NCBI GenBank assembly: GCA_964017195.1
Contig: OZ024897.1
Coordinates: 7,763,951 to 7,827,950 of the forward strand
DNA: 64,000 nt
Reading direction: 5' to 3'
Origin: Siderastrea radians
Lineage: Eukaryota; Cnidaria; Anthozoa; Scleractinia; Rhizangiidae
In this document: positions 42,980 through 49,530 of the stretch, in pieces
How the letters are laid out: the number at the start of each line of letters is the position of its first letter
How positions within the stretch are numbered: position 1 is the first letter of the stretch
Program-made: the position numbers and the translations under genes
Notes under the pieces: model-generated
The model's database searches: none
Told to the model about the DNA's origin: nothing
Seen by the model: only the letters and a program-made list of their open reading frames with translations

Positions 42980-44380
42980 ATGCCTGACGTGAGTACACAA
43001 ACCGCCCCGGCTCACGAGCGTTCCGAAGGGACCGTCAACCCGGCGTTACGGATTTTCAAGGTGCCCCCGACCGACATTAGCATCAATGCCTATCGCATGG
43101 TTACCGTTCAACCCACCACCACGGGTATCAATCCCATGGAATTCATCATTCCGGGATTAGACGATTTTGTGGATTTGGGACGCAGTTACTTTACCATGGA
43201 ATTGAGTTTGAAAAAGGCGGCTGGCGGGAACTTGGTGGCCAATGAGACCTTGTGGCCCGTCAACAATTTAGCCCATTCCATCATCAAACAAATTGACTTG
43301 CAATTGAATGGCACGTTGATCAGCCCTCAATCCGACACCTATCATTACAAAGCGTACCTGGAAAACTTGCTGAATTTTGACCGAGAAGATGGCAAGACCG
43401 TGTTAGGACCCCAAGGATGGTTCAATCAAGTGGATTTCCCACCCCAATGGACTGCTGCCAACGTAGACTTTGGTACCCCTAATGCAGCCTGGACCAATCT
43501 CAGTGCCAATCACAAAGGAGCCTTGGCCGCCATGGTCGCCGAAACCGCCAAGTATGCAGGTGGTGTCACCCACAGTTTGGTGTTTACCCCCCACTTGGAA
43601 GTGTTTCATACCGGCAAACTGTTAGTGCCTGGCATCGAAATCAAGATGAAATTTCATTTTAATAGCCCGGCCCTGTTTTTCAATGGGGTGGCTCTGGCAG
43701 GTCGATTGATGGAAGGCGATGTCAAACTGCGGTTTCATCTCTGCCAACTGCGTTTGAATGACGCCATCTACCAGAGTTTATCTGAAAAAAGACACAATGA
43801 AGGCCAAGTGGCGGCTTACCCCACCGTCCGCAGTGAAATCCGGACTTTCAGCATGCAAAACAACCTGGTCCGCTTTGACATTCCCAACCTGTTTCAAAAC
43901 AGAATACCGGACCGATTGATTGTGGGGTTGTTGGACAGCCGTGCCTTCAATGGAGATGTCACCCGAGATCCGTTCTGCTTCCAGAAATTTGGACTGACGT
44001 CCATTAAACAGATTGTCAAAGGCGAAGAGTACCCTTATGAAACCCTACAGTTAGTGCACAACAATGGCACCCGAGATAACTTGGGCTACTTCCGTTTTCT
44101 GCAAGCCAGTGGGGCTTGGTGTAAAAAGAAAGGCAATATGGTAGAACTAGGAGATTGGGGCCATCTGAAAAATTGTACCTTGTTCATGTTTGACAATGTG
44201 GCCAATGGATGTGCCGACAGTCAAAACCTCAACCCCAAGCAAACCGGGGATTTACAATTGGTCTTGGAATTTGGAGCCGCCCCCGGGGTCAATATAACCG
44301 TGCTCGTCTATGGAGAATTTGAGAACTTGCTGGAGATTGACCGCAACGGAGCCGTGTTGTACAACATTTACCAGCACTGA
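42980..44380 (+). CDS. major capsid protein (Polinton double jelly-roll type)
   Basis: 466 aa. It matches the Polinton capsid family that in animal genomes often carries the label F54H12.2-like: LFTMEL-type strands, YHYKAYLENLLNF near residue 115, a GWFNQVDFP segment, ILVPGIEIKMKFHFNSP and a C-terminal ITVLVYGEFENLLEIDRN. Mostly beta with no signal peptide. Double jelly-roll folding is established for the family, not shown here. It is followed after 4 nt by the protease gene, the usual neighbourhood for virion genes. Confidence 0.85.
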   Translation: MPDVSTQTAPAHERSEGTVNPALRIFKVPPTDISINAYRMVTVQPTTTGINPMEFIIPGLDDFVDLGRSYFTMELSLKKAAGGNLVANETLWPVNNLAHSIIKQIDLQLNGTLISPQSDTYHYKAYLENLLNFDREDGKTVLGPQGWFNQVDFPPQWTAANVDFGTPNAAWTNLSANHKGALAAMVAETAKYAGGVTHSLVFTPHLEVFHTGKLLVPGIEIKMKFHFNSPALFFNGVALAGRLMEGDVKLRFHLCQLRLNDAIYQSLSEKRHNEGQVAAYPTVRSEIRTFSMQNNLVRFDIPNLFQNRIPDRLIVGLLDSRAFNGDVTRDPFCFQKFGLTSIKQIVKGEEYPYETLQLVHNNGTRDNLGYFRFLQASGAWCKKKGNMVELGDWGHLKNCTLFMFDNVANGCADSQNLNPKQTGDLQLVLEFGAAPGVNITVLVYGEFENLLEIDRNGAVLYNIYQH

Positions 44381-44384
44381 AGAA

Positions 44385-44924
44385 ATGGAACACGTGGCCT
44401 TGAATAATGTGCAATTGGATTATTTAGCTCGCGACGACCCCCACTTGAAACCTGTCTTTTACGGGACGGTGGCCTGTGATCGTTTACCCAAGAAACCTGT
44501 CAAGACCCCACCCCAAGGGTACATTGTGAACACCGACCCGCACGATCAACCCGGACAACATTGGTTAGGGGTGTGGACCGAGGGAAACGTGTGTGAAATC
44601 CTCGACAGTTATGCTTTGCCCATGGACACGTACGTGCAAGCCGCCCCGTTCCAAGACTGGATGGTGAAACATTGGAAGTATGTGGTAACCAATGGCAAGT
44701 CCCTCCAAGCCATTTCAAGCAAGAGTTGTGGGGATTACGCCTTGTTGTACTTGAAAGCCAAAGCCCGTGGACGGACCTTGCAAGACTTTTTAAATGAGTT
44801 TTCCGATCATGATTATGTAAGCAATGACCATCAAGCCGGTCAACGCGTTCAACAATTGATTGTAGGCCAAGAAGCCCGATGGTATCAACTCTGTTGTCAT
44901 CCGTATCATCAAAGGAATGATTAA
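44385..44924 (+). CDS. adenain-like cysteine protease
   Basis: 179 aa from the ATG 4 nt after the capsid stop; the reading frame also runs 25 codons upstream inside the capsid gene, which is unlikely to be used. Catalytic residues fit the adenovirus protease order: H59 (GQHWLGVW), D74 (ILDSY), Q108 (SLQAISS) and C115 (KSCGDYALLYL). In adenoviruses this enzyme matures core and capsid proteins at (M/I/L/N/Q)XGG-X and (M/I/L/N/Q)XGX-G. Several small proteins of this element carry such sites. An AATAAA signal follows the stop. Confidence 0.93.
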   Translation: MEHVALNNVQLDYLARDDPHLKPVFYGTVACDRLPKKPVKTPPQGYIVNTDPHDQPGQHWLGVWTEGNVCEILDSYALPMDTYVQAAPFQDWMVKHWKYVVTNGKSLQAISSKSCGDYALLYLKAKARGRTLQDFLNEFSDHDYVSNDHQAGQRVQQLIVGQEARWYQLCCHPYHQRND

Positions 44925-44952
44925 ATAAAAAAGTTTGTTGGAACACAGTGTC

Positions 44953-45038
44953 GGAGTCGTAGCTCAGTCGGTAGAGCCTTTGGATCCCCTCGAATACATG
45001 AGGAGGGTCGTGCGTGGGTTCGAGTCCCACCGATTCCA
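44953..45038 (+). ncRNA. tRNA-like RNA with long variable arm (class-II-like), Pol III-type
   Basis: 86 nt between the protease and ATPase genes. The acceptor GGAGTCG/CGATTCC pairs fully (one G-U) with discriminator A45038. D arm GCTC/GAGC; T arm GTGGG/CCCAC with loop TTCGAGT. A box TAGCTCAGTCGG and B box GGTTCGAGTCC match Pol III consensus. The middle can fold as an anticodon-like arm TTTGG/TCGAA with a 6-nt loop ATCCCC, and a long variable arm CATGA/TCGTG with loop GGAGGG. A 7-nt anticodon loop cannot be formed cleanly, so decoding ability is doubtful. An alternative folds 984-45009 into one extended hairpin. Confidence 0.75.
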
Positions 45039-45051
45039 ATAAAAAGGTGCC

Positions 45052-45060
45052 TTTTTTTTT
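45052..45060 (+). terminator. T9 run, likely Pol III terminator
   Basis: Nine consecutive Ts, 13 nt after the tRNA-like 3' end and only 4 nt before the ATPase ATG. Four or more Ts terminate Pol III, so this would end a transcript of about 100-110 nt. Confidence 0.65.
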
Positions 45061-45064
45061 CTCA

Positions 45065-45736
45065 ATGGGTAGTATCATCATCATGCAAACGGGGAAACCG
45101 TTTCGTTTTCATACTCCCTCCTCTATCTTGGTGGTAGGACCGTCGGGATGTGGCAAAACGGTGTTTACGGAAAAACTCTTGGTAGACAACCCCGAGTTGT
45201 TTGAAAGTCCCCCAACGCAGGTGCATTATTGTTATGGGGCGTGGCAAGATCGATTTCGAGGCATGCAAGATCATGGGGTAGTGTTTCACGAAGGGATTCC
45301 CGATCATGACGCCTTGGTGCAATGGTTTCCTCAAGGACAGGGGGTGCTGGTCTTGGATGATTTAATGGATGAAGGGAGTCACGATAAACGCGTGTTGGAT
45401 TTATTCACCAAACATTCACATCATCAAGGAGTAACGGTGCTCTACTTGTGCCAAGACATGTTTCCCACGGGGCGCTATGCCAAAAGTATATCCCGCAATG
45501 CGCATTACATTGTGGCGTTCAAGAATCCCCGGGATCAATTAGGGGTACGCAATGTCATGCTGCAATCGTTTCCCACCACTTGGAAAGACACCTTGGAGAC
45601 GTTTCATCAAGCCACCACGCGCCCGTATGGCTATTTGATGTTAGATTTACATCCCGCCTCCTCCGATCAACAACGGGTGTTGAGTCACCTGTTAAAAGAC
45701 GAAGGATGGACGCGCACCTATCAAAAGCGCCTATAA
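45065..45736 (+). CDS. packaging ATPase (FtsK-HerA / A32-like)
   Basis: 223 aa from the ATG after the T9 run; the longer frame runs back through the tRNA-like sequence and is rejected. Walker A GPSGCGKT at residues 25-32, Walker B GVLVLDDLMDE near 93-103, then a TVLYLCQDMF strand resembling sensor motifs and QLGVRNVMLQSFP. In Polintons and related viruses this ATPase pumps DNA into capsids. Short and compact as usual for the family. The stop is overlapped by the TATA box of the next gene. Confidence 0.93.
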   Translation: MGSIIIMQTGKPFRFHTPSSILVVGPSGCGKTVFTEKLLVDNPELFESPPTQVHYCYGAWQDRFRGMQDHGVVFHEGIPDHDALVQWFPQGQGVLVLDDLMDEGSHDKRVLDLFTKHSHHQGVTVLYLCQDMFPTGRYAKSISRNAHYIVAFKNPRDQLGVRNVMLQSFPTTWKDTLETFHQATTRPYGYLMLDLHPASSDQQRVLSHLLKDEGWTRTYQKRL

Positions 45737-45738
45737 AG
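45732..45738 (+). promoter_or_regulatory. TATA box overlapping the ATPase stop
   Basis: TATAAAG, 39 nt before the ATG at 45777. Confidence 0.5.
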
Positions 45739-45776
45739 GGACAACACCGCTTTTGGAACCGGAAAAAAGAGCAACC

Positions 45777-46706
45777 ATGGCGGATGAGGAGGACCGTCAA
45801 CCTCCGCAATCGTACGATACCGTGTCCCCCGCGGGGGTCGGGGCGTCCAGCAGCAATGTCATGTCCCCAAGGGCTTGGCAAGATTTGTATATCTCGGGAG
45901 ACCAAGGCCTTCTCGACGTGGCCATGGAGGAAATGCCCCCTGATCCCCTCTATGAGTTTATGCAATCCCTCCCCCCTGCCGACGTCATCGCGAGTTGGCC
46001 CGATGTGACTGATGTACCCCCTGCACAGGCCTCTTCCCCCGCGGGGGTAGGAAGTCGAGCATCCCATTCACCCTCATTCCATAGCCCCCAGACCACCCCG
46101 GAGTCTTCTGGAGCTCGAACGCCTGCGACGCCTCCTAGCGTACCCCGGGCGGCGGGTGCTCGAACAGCCGCGGGGGCTGGGGGTAATGGGGGTGGACGTG
46201 GTGGCGGACGTGGTGGACGTGGCGGTGGACGTGGTGGTGGGGGTCCTGGACGTGGTGGTGGAGGTGGTGGTGGTGGTGGTGGTGCTGGTGGTGGTGCTGG
46301 TGGTGGTGGAGGTGCTGGTGGTGCTGGTGGTGGTGGTGGTGGAGGTGCTGGTGGTGCTGGTGGTGGTGGTGGTGGTGGTGGTGGTGGTGGCGGTGGTGGC
46401 GGTGGGGGTCGTCGGGGACGACGTCCTAGACGCATACGAGGACGACGACGAAATACCCCCACGTCGCCTTTAACCCCTGCCTCCAATCCAGCCAGCTTTC
46501 GAGGATCTTGGAGTGGGAGTACACCCCCACGTACCTTGCGTCAAGCCGATTTACAACGCCGTTTACGCATGCTATTACAAGATCAAGAACAATTGGCCCA
46601 AGGACGGGACATTGCTAATGTGACCATGACCAATAGCATTGTGACCAGTTATAAACAAGGAGGAGCCCCCAGCGTACAAACCTCGTCGTCCCGGGTCTCG
46701 CCGTGA
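45777..46706 (+). CDS. Gly-repeat protein, probable minor virion or structural protein
   Basis: 309 aa from the ATG after TATAAAG. An acidic, Pro/Ser-rich N-terminal third has two SPAGVG motifs. Residues about 137-214 are nearly all Gly with some Arg and Ala, encoded by GGT repeats, and a basic GRRGRRPRRIRGRRR segment follows. The C-terminus (LQRRLRMLLQDQ, VTMTNSIVTSYKQGG) looks structured and may be the conserved part. Function unknown. The Gly tract is a microsatellite and probably varies in length between copies. Confidence 0.65.
   Translation: MADEEDRQPPQSYDTVSPAGVGASSSNVMSPRAWQDLYISGDQGLLDVAMEEMPPDPLYEFMQSLPPADVIASWPDVTDVPPAQASSPAGVGSRASHSPSFHSPQTTPESSGARTPATPPSVPRAAGARTAAGAGGNGGGRGGGRGGRGGGRGGGGPGRGGGGGGGGGGAGGGAGGGGGAGGAGGGGGGGAGGAGGGGGGGGGGGGGGGGGRRGRRPRRIRGRRRNTPTSPLTPASNPASFRGSWSGSTPPRTLRQADLQRRLRMLLQDQEQLAQGRDIANVTMTNSIVTSYKQGGAPSVQTSSSRVSP
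46200..46415 (+). repeat. (GGT)n/(GGTGCT)n trinucleotide tract inside a gene
   Basis: GGT repeats with GCT and CGT variants, in frame as Gly/Ala/Arg. On the other frames and strand it gives Val-rich and Pro-rich ORFs that are not genes. Confidence 0.9.
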
Positions 46707-46708
46707 GG

Positions 46709-47374
46709 ATGAAAACCCCCGTGTCGTTATTGAATGGATCTCGACGTCCTGGCATCCCCTTCCCACCGGAATTGTTACAACGGATGGATTCCTTGTATGC
46801 CTTTTACCATCAACAATGGTGGTGTTATCGAAAAATGTTGAATCATTACAAGTGGATCAATGCCTTGTTCAATGGCCTGGCGTTACTCCTGATGGCCGCG
46901 GGCATGATTGCCGGCCCCCTGTTGGACAACAGCACGTTGGTAGCGTGTTTGGCGGCAGTGGGCACCGTGGTTAAAGGATGGAATGATTTTAAACAATACC
47001 GATTTAAAGTGACCATGAGTCGATTTGCGTTTACCACCTATGCCAAAGCCTTGACCGAATTGAAAACCTATGTGAGAGGTGTCCCCTTGGAGGACCTGGA
47101 AGGATTTTTAATCAAGATGCAAACGTTGGATGACACCATTGTGGATTTCACTCCTCCGTTACCCAAACGATGCGTGCAAGAGTACCATCGTCATTTTGTG
47201 TACCATCCCGTGGAAGCCCTCTGCTATGTAGACGGATGTCCTCGTCCCTTGAAACCCAAAGACTACTGGATCCATAAAAAGCCGCTCCCTCCCAGCCCGA
47301 CACTCTTAGAACCATGGCCGTCCGACGACGACGACAACGACGCAGAAAAAGGAAACAACGAGGAGGAGCTTTAA
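46709..47374 (+). CDS. two-transmembrane protein, SLATT-like
   Basis: 221 aa from the ATG 2 nt after the previous stop. A short N-terminal region is followed by an aromatic helix (AFYHQQWWCYRKMLNHYKW), TM1 at about 50-70 and TM2 at about 74-91, then a long soluble helical part and an acidic tail (residues 205-221). Aromatic helix, two close TMs and a cytosolic helix bundle is the layout of SLATT domains, 2-TM effectors that in bacteria go with SLOG or nucleotide-synthase proteins. Assignment is by architecture only. The 3' end overlaps the next gene by 61 nt. Confidence 0.6.
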   Translation: MKTPVSLLNGSRRPGIPFPPELLQRMDSLYAFYHQQWWCYRKMLNHYKWINALFNGLALLLMAAGMIAGPLLDNSTLVACLAAVGTVVKGWNDFKQYRFKVTMSRFAFTTYAKALTELKTYVRGVPLEDLEGFLIKMQTLDDTIVDFTPPLPKRCVQEYHRHFVYHPVEALCYVDGCPRPLKPKDYWIHKKPLPPSPTLLEPWPSDDDDNDAEKGNNEEEL

Positions 47375-47652
47375 TGCGTCGCAAACCCCGTTTGGTGGAT
47401 AAAATTGCCCATGGCATGAGTATGTTTCTCTCAGGTCCCGCGCCTGGGTTTGGACTGGCTTTAGGCAAATTAGGTGGGCAAGCCTTAAAAGGCATTACCG
47501 ATAATGTACAACATTACCGACGACGACAACGAGGTGGGGGTTGGTGGTCCGATTTGAAACGCAATACCCGTCAAGGCTATAAAGAGACGCAAGACCTCAT
47601 CAAACAAAACAAAGCCCTTCAACGTGTCTTGTCGCACTCATGGTATCCTTGA
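47314..47652 (+). CDS. basic protein with two QRGG motifs, 112 aa
   Basis: Its first 16 residues are mostly Arg/Lys, then KQRGGALM; a hydrophobic Gly/Ala/Pro stretch (about 36-60), RRQRGGGWW and a Lys/Gln-rich C-terminus follow. The two QRGG sites fit adenain cleavage. Resembles adenovirus minor core precursors in composition. Overlaps the 2-TM gene upstream and the 58-aa gene downstream. Confidence 0.62.
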   Translation: MAVRRRRQRRRKRKQRGGALMRRKPRLVDKIAHGMSMFLSGPAPGFGLALGKLGGQALKGITDNVQHYRRRQRGGGWWSDLKRNTRQGYKETQDLIKQNKALQRVLSHSWYP

Positions 47653-47816
47653 AGAGAAGACGCCGACGACGACGACGACGTCAACGCGGTGGTTTTGTAA
47701 ATCTATTGGTCCCTGCCCTGACGGGATTGGGGAAAGCCGTGGCCTTGGAAACGGATAAACGTATAAAACGCACGATCCAAAAAGCCAATCAACGCTATCG
47801 TCGCCGTCACCGATAA
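47640..47816 (+). CDS. very small Arg-rich protein with QRGG motif, 58 aa
   Basis: ATG at 47640, overlapping the previous gene by 13 nt, and TAA at 47814. Residues 5-15 are Arg/Lys, followed by QRGGFV, a hydrophobic segment (NLLVPALTGLGKAV) and a basic C-terminus ending in RYRRRHR. The plan Arg-run, QRGG, hydrophobic, basic repeats that of its neighbour at 47314 and of the protein at 49000. Likely a mu/pX-like core peptide; inference from composition. Confidence 0.6.
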   Translation: MVSLKRRRRRRRRRQRGGFVNLLVPALTGLGKAVALETDKRIKRTIQKANQRYRRRHR

Positions 47817-47819
47817 ACG

Positions 47820-48146
47820 ATGCAACGTCTTCGACGTCAATTGCCGTTTTTACGCTCCATGTTACAAGAAGCCAATGGTTCCAAACGTCAAGAGTTGTTA
47901 CAACATGCCAATGCCGATCAAATCAATGCCGTGAGTGAACTGGTCTTGAACTTTTTAAAAAACAAGATTCCCGTCACACCCCCCATGCTGGCTAAACTTC
48001 AACCCTATAAAAGGGTGCTACGCGATTTGGGACGTCGTCGACATTCCGTCAAAAAACGTCGGGCGTGGTTGGTTCAACAAAAAGGACGCGGTTTGTTTCA
48101 AGGACTTCACGAGGTGTTATGTCAATGTGCTCGACCGACCCGTTAA
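47820..48146 (+). CDS. conserved Polinton small protein, 108 aa
   Basis: Helical protein with LLQHANADQINAVSELVLNFL and a basic C-terminal part (KKRRAWLVQQKGRGLF). I recognise this pattern, a helix with ANxDQINAISEL followed by a Lys/Arg block and LVQxGG, as a recurrent small Polinton ORF. QKGR-G fits the second adenain consensus. Function unknown. Starts 3 nt after the previous stop and overlaps the next gene by 28 nt. Confidence 0.7.
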   Translation: MQRLRRQLPFLRSMLQEANGSKRQELLQHANADQINAVSELVLNFLKNKIPVTPPMLAKLQPYKRVLRDLGRRRHSVKKRRAWLVQQKGRGLFQGLHEVLCQCARPTR

Positions 48147-48358
48147 CCCTGGCCACATGGATCACCCTGTTACAAGAGGCCAATCGGGCCACCGACCGGT
48201 GGAAAGACGAGTGTCATTATTGGAAGCATAAATATCACCTGTTGTATCGAGAGTACAGGCACATCTTAAAGACCCGTCTTTGTGAGAGCTGTCGTCAAAT
48301 AGAAGACGGGGAACTTTGCTCCGAGTGTAGTCAACCCCCATGGATGCAGTCTACATGA
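48119..48358 (+). CDS. small zinc-finger-like protein, 79 aa
   Basis: Starts at the ATG at 48119 inside the previous gene. An N-terminal helix is followed by an aromatic helix (WKHKYHLLYREYRHIL), then two Cys pairs (CESC and CSEC) spaced as in a small zinc ribbon. Short coiled coil plus zinc ribbon is consistent with a DNA- or protein-binding role. Unrecognised. Ends 19 nt inside the next gene. Confidence 0.58.
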   Translation: MSMCSTDPLTLATWITLLQEANRATDRWKDECHYWKHKYHLLYREYRHILKTRLCESCRQIEDGELCSECSQPPWMQST

Positions 48359-48996
48359 TTCCCCACAAGGACTTGGAACAACTCGTTCAATATTACAAAG
48401 GAGAACTCACCGAAAATGCCTTGTTGAACAAAGCCGCCAAGCTCGCCGCTCAAAAACATGTCTTGTTAGCCAACCCTCAATTACCCCCGGCCGTGGTCAA
48501 TGCTCAAACCAAACCGTTGAGTCAAGAATTAATCAAGTTAACCAAACGCATTCGTCAATTTCCCGGAGGTGTGGGAGTGGGGGCTCCGGGTGCACCTCCT
48601 GGCGAAGACGAAGAAGAAGAGGCCGGGGATTTGGTAACGGGACCCGTGGAACAATGGTTGAAGCGCATGATAAAAGGCAGCCCGTCGACGCCCAAACCAC
48701 CCATTACCCCTGCAACCAAGAAAGGCAAAGGAGCAGCCACCACCACTAGTAAGATTGTCAAGAAAGGGAGCCCATCCACTAGTCGAGGGGATCTACAATC
48801 GCGTTTAGAAACCATTCGAGAACGCCGCAAGACCTTGGAAAAAAAGATAGCTGAGAGTCCTTGGGGCAAAGGCAAAGGCAAAGGCAAAGGCAAAGGCATC
48901 TCCCGTGAAGTGCAAGCATTAAAACCCTTACCCGGTTGGGAAGATTGGCACCGAGGCAAAAAGTTACGACGTCGATTGGATTACGACAGTGAGTAA
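48340..48996 (+). CDS. conserved Polinton protein with Gly/Lys repeat, 218 aa
   Basis: The N-terminal half (about 1-75) has YYKGELTENALLNKAAKLAA and IKLTKRIRQFPGG, a pattern I associate with a recurrent Polinton virion-type protein. A linker with an acidic run and Pro/Thr/Lys-rich segments follows, then a helical part, a GKGKGKGKG repeat (about 182-191) and a basic end. Possible minor virion or core protein. Confidence 0.65.
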   Translation: MDAVYMIPHKDLEQLVQYYKGELTENALLNKAAKLAAQKHVLLANPQLPPAVVNAQTKPLSQELIKLTKRIRQFPGGVGVGAPGAPPGEDEEEEAGDLVTGPVEQWLKRMIKGSPSTPKPPITPATKKGKGAATTTSKIVKKGSPSTSRGDLQSRLETIRERRKTLEKKIAESPWGKGKGKGKGKGISREVQALKPLPGWEDWHRGKKLRRRLDYDSE

Positions 48997-48999
48997 ACG

Positions 49000-49362
49000 A
49001 TGCCCGCCCACAGGAGGAGGAGGAGGAGAAGGGGTATGAAACGCACCCAACGCGGAGGGGCCTTGGATGTCCAAAAATGGATTGCTAAAACCGGCAAAGA
49101 ATTTCATTGGCCTGGCTATCAATACATGGGCCCTGGGACGCATTTAACCAAACGTCTAAAACGTGGGGATCCCGGCAAAAATCGCTTGGACCGGATTGCC
49201 AAACAACACGACATTGATTACAGCCGTGCCAAGAATTTGCAAGACAAATGGAAAGCCGATACCAAGATGATCCAAGCCATTGATAAATTACCCGGCAAGA
49301 AAACCAAGACGGAACGGGTGGTTAAGAAAATCATGCAAGCCAAGAAACGTTTAAAATTGTAA
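49000..49362 (+). CDS. phospholipase A2-like protein with basic leader
   Basis: 120 aa. A basic leader (residues 4-16) and TQRGGALD (a candidate adenain site) precede a PLA2-like core: Ca-loop YMGPGT at 42-47 and the catalytic pair H70-D71 in AKQHDIDY. Similar small PLA2 domains are known in parvovirus capsid proteins and in adintoviruses, where they help virions leave endosomes. The role here is by analogy. Cleavage at QRGG would release the core from its basic leader. Last gene of the plus-strand late cluster. Confidence 0.8.
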   Translation: MPAHRRRRRRRGMKRTQRGGALDVQKWIAKTGKEFHWPGYQYMGPGTHLTKRLKRGDPGKNRLDRIAKQHDIDYSRAKNLQDKWKADTKMIQAIDKLPGKKTKTERVVKKIMQAKKRLKL

Positions 49363-49530
49363 AAAACACTTTAATAATGACACCCCCCAAGTTACATGTT
49401 GTGTCAATAAAAAATGAAAATGTCTGATTGGTGTCACTGTCTCTTTGATCGTTCTACCACAATGTCACGATGGAATGTTCTGCCAAATACGGAAACGAAT
49501 GTTCTGCCAAAATAAGGAAACGAACATGTT
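49363..49530. other. intergenic region between convergent genes
   Basis: Contains AATAAAAAATG near 49406 (plus-strand polyadenylation-like) and a tandem pair of GAATGTTCTGCCAAA units at 49472-49512. No gene seen. Confidence 0.55.

Noticed and set aside
44500..45084. 194-aa minus-strand ORF over the protease gene and tRNA-like region
   Set aside because: Antisense shadow of the protease, whose catalytic residues and frame are clear.
45448..46067. ORFs in other frames across the ATPase 3' end and the Gly-repeat gene 5' end
   Set aside because: Shadow frames; the ATPase and Gly-repeat protein frames have motifs, starts and a TATA box.
45950..46486. Pro-rich minus ORF and Val-rich plus ORF over the GGT tract
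   Set aside because: Shadows of the trinucleotide repeat in other frames.
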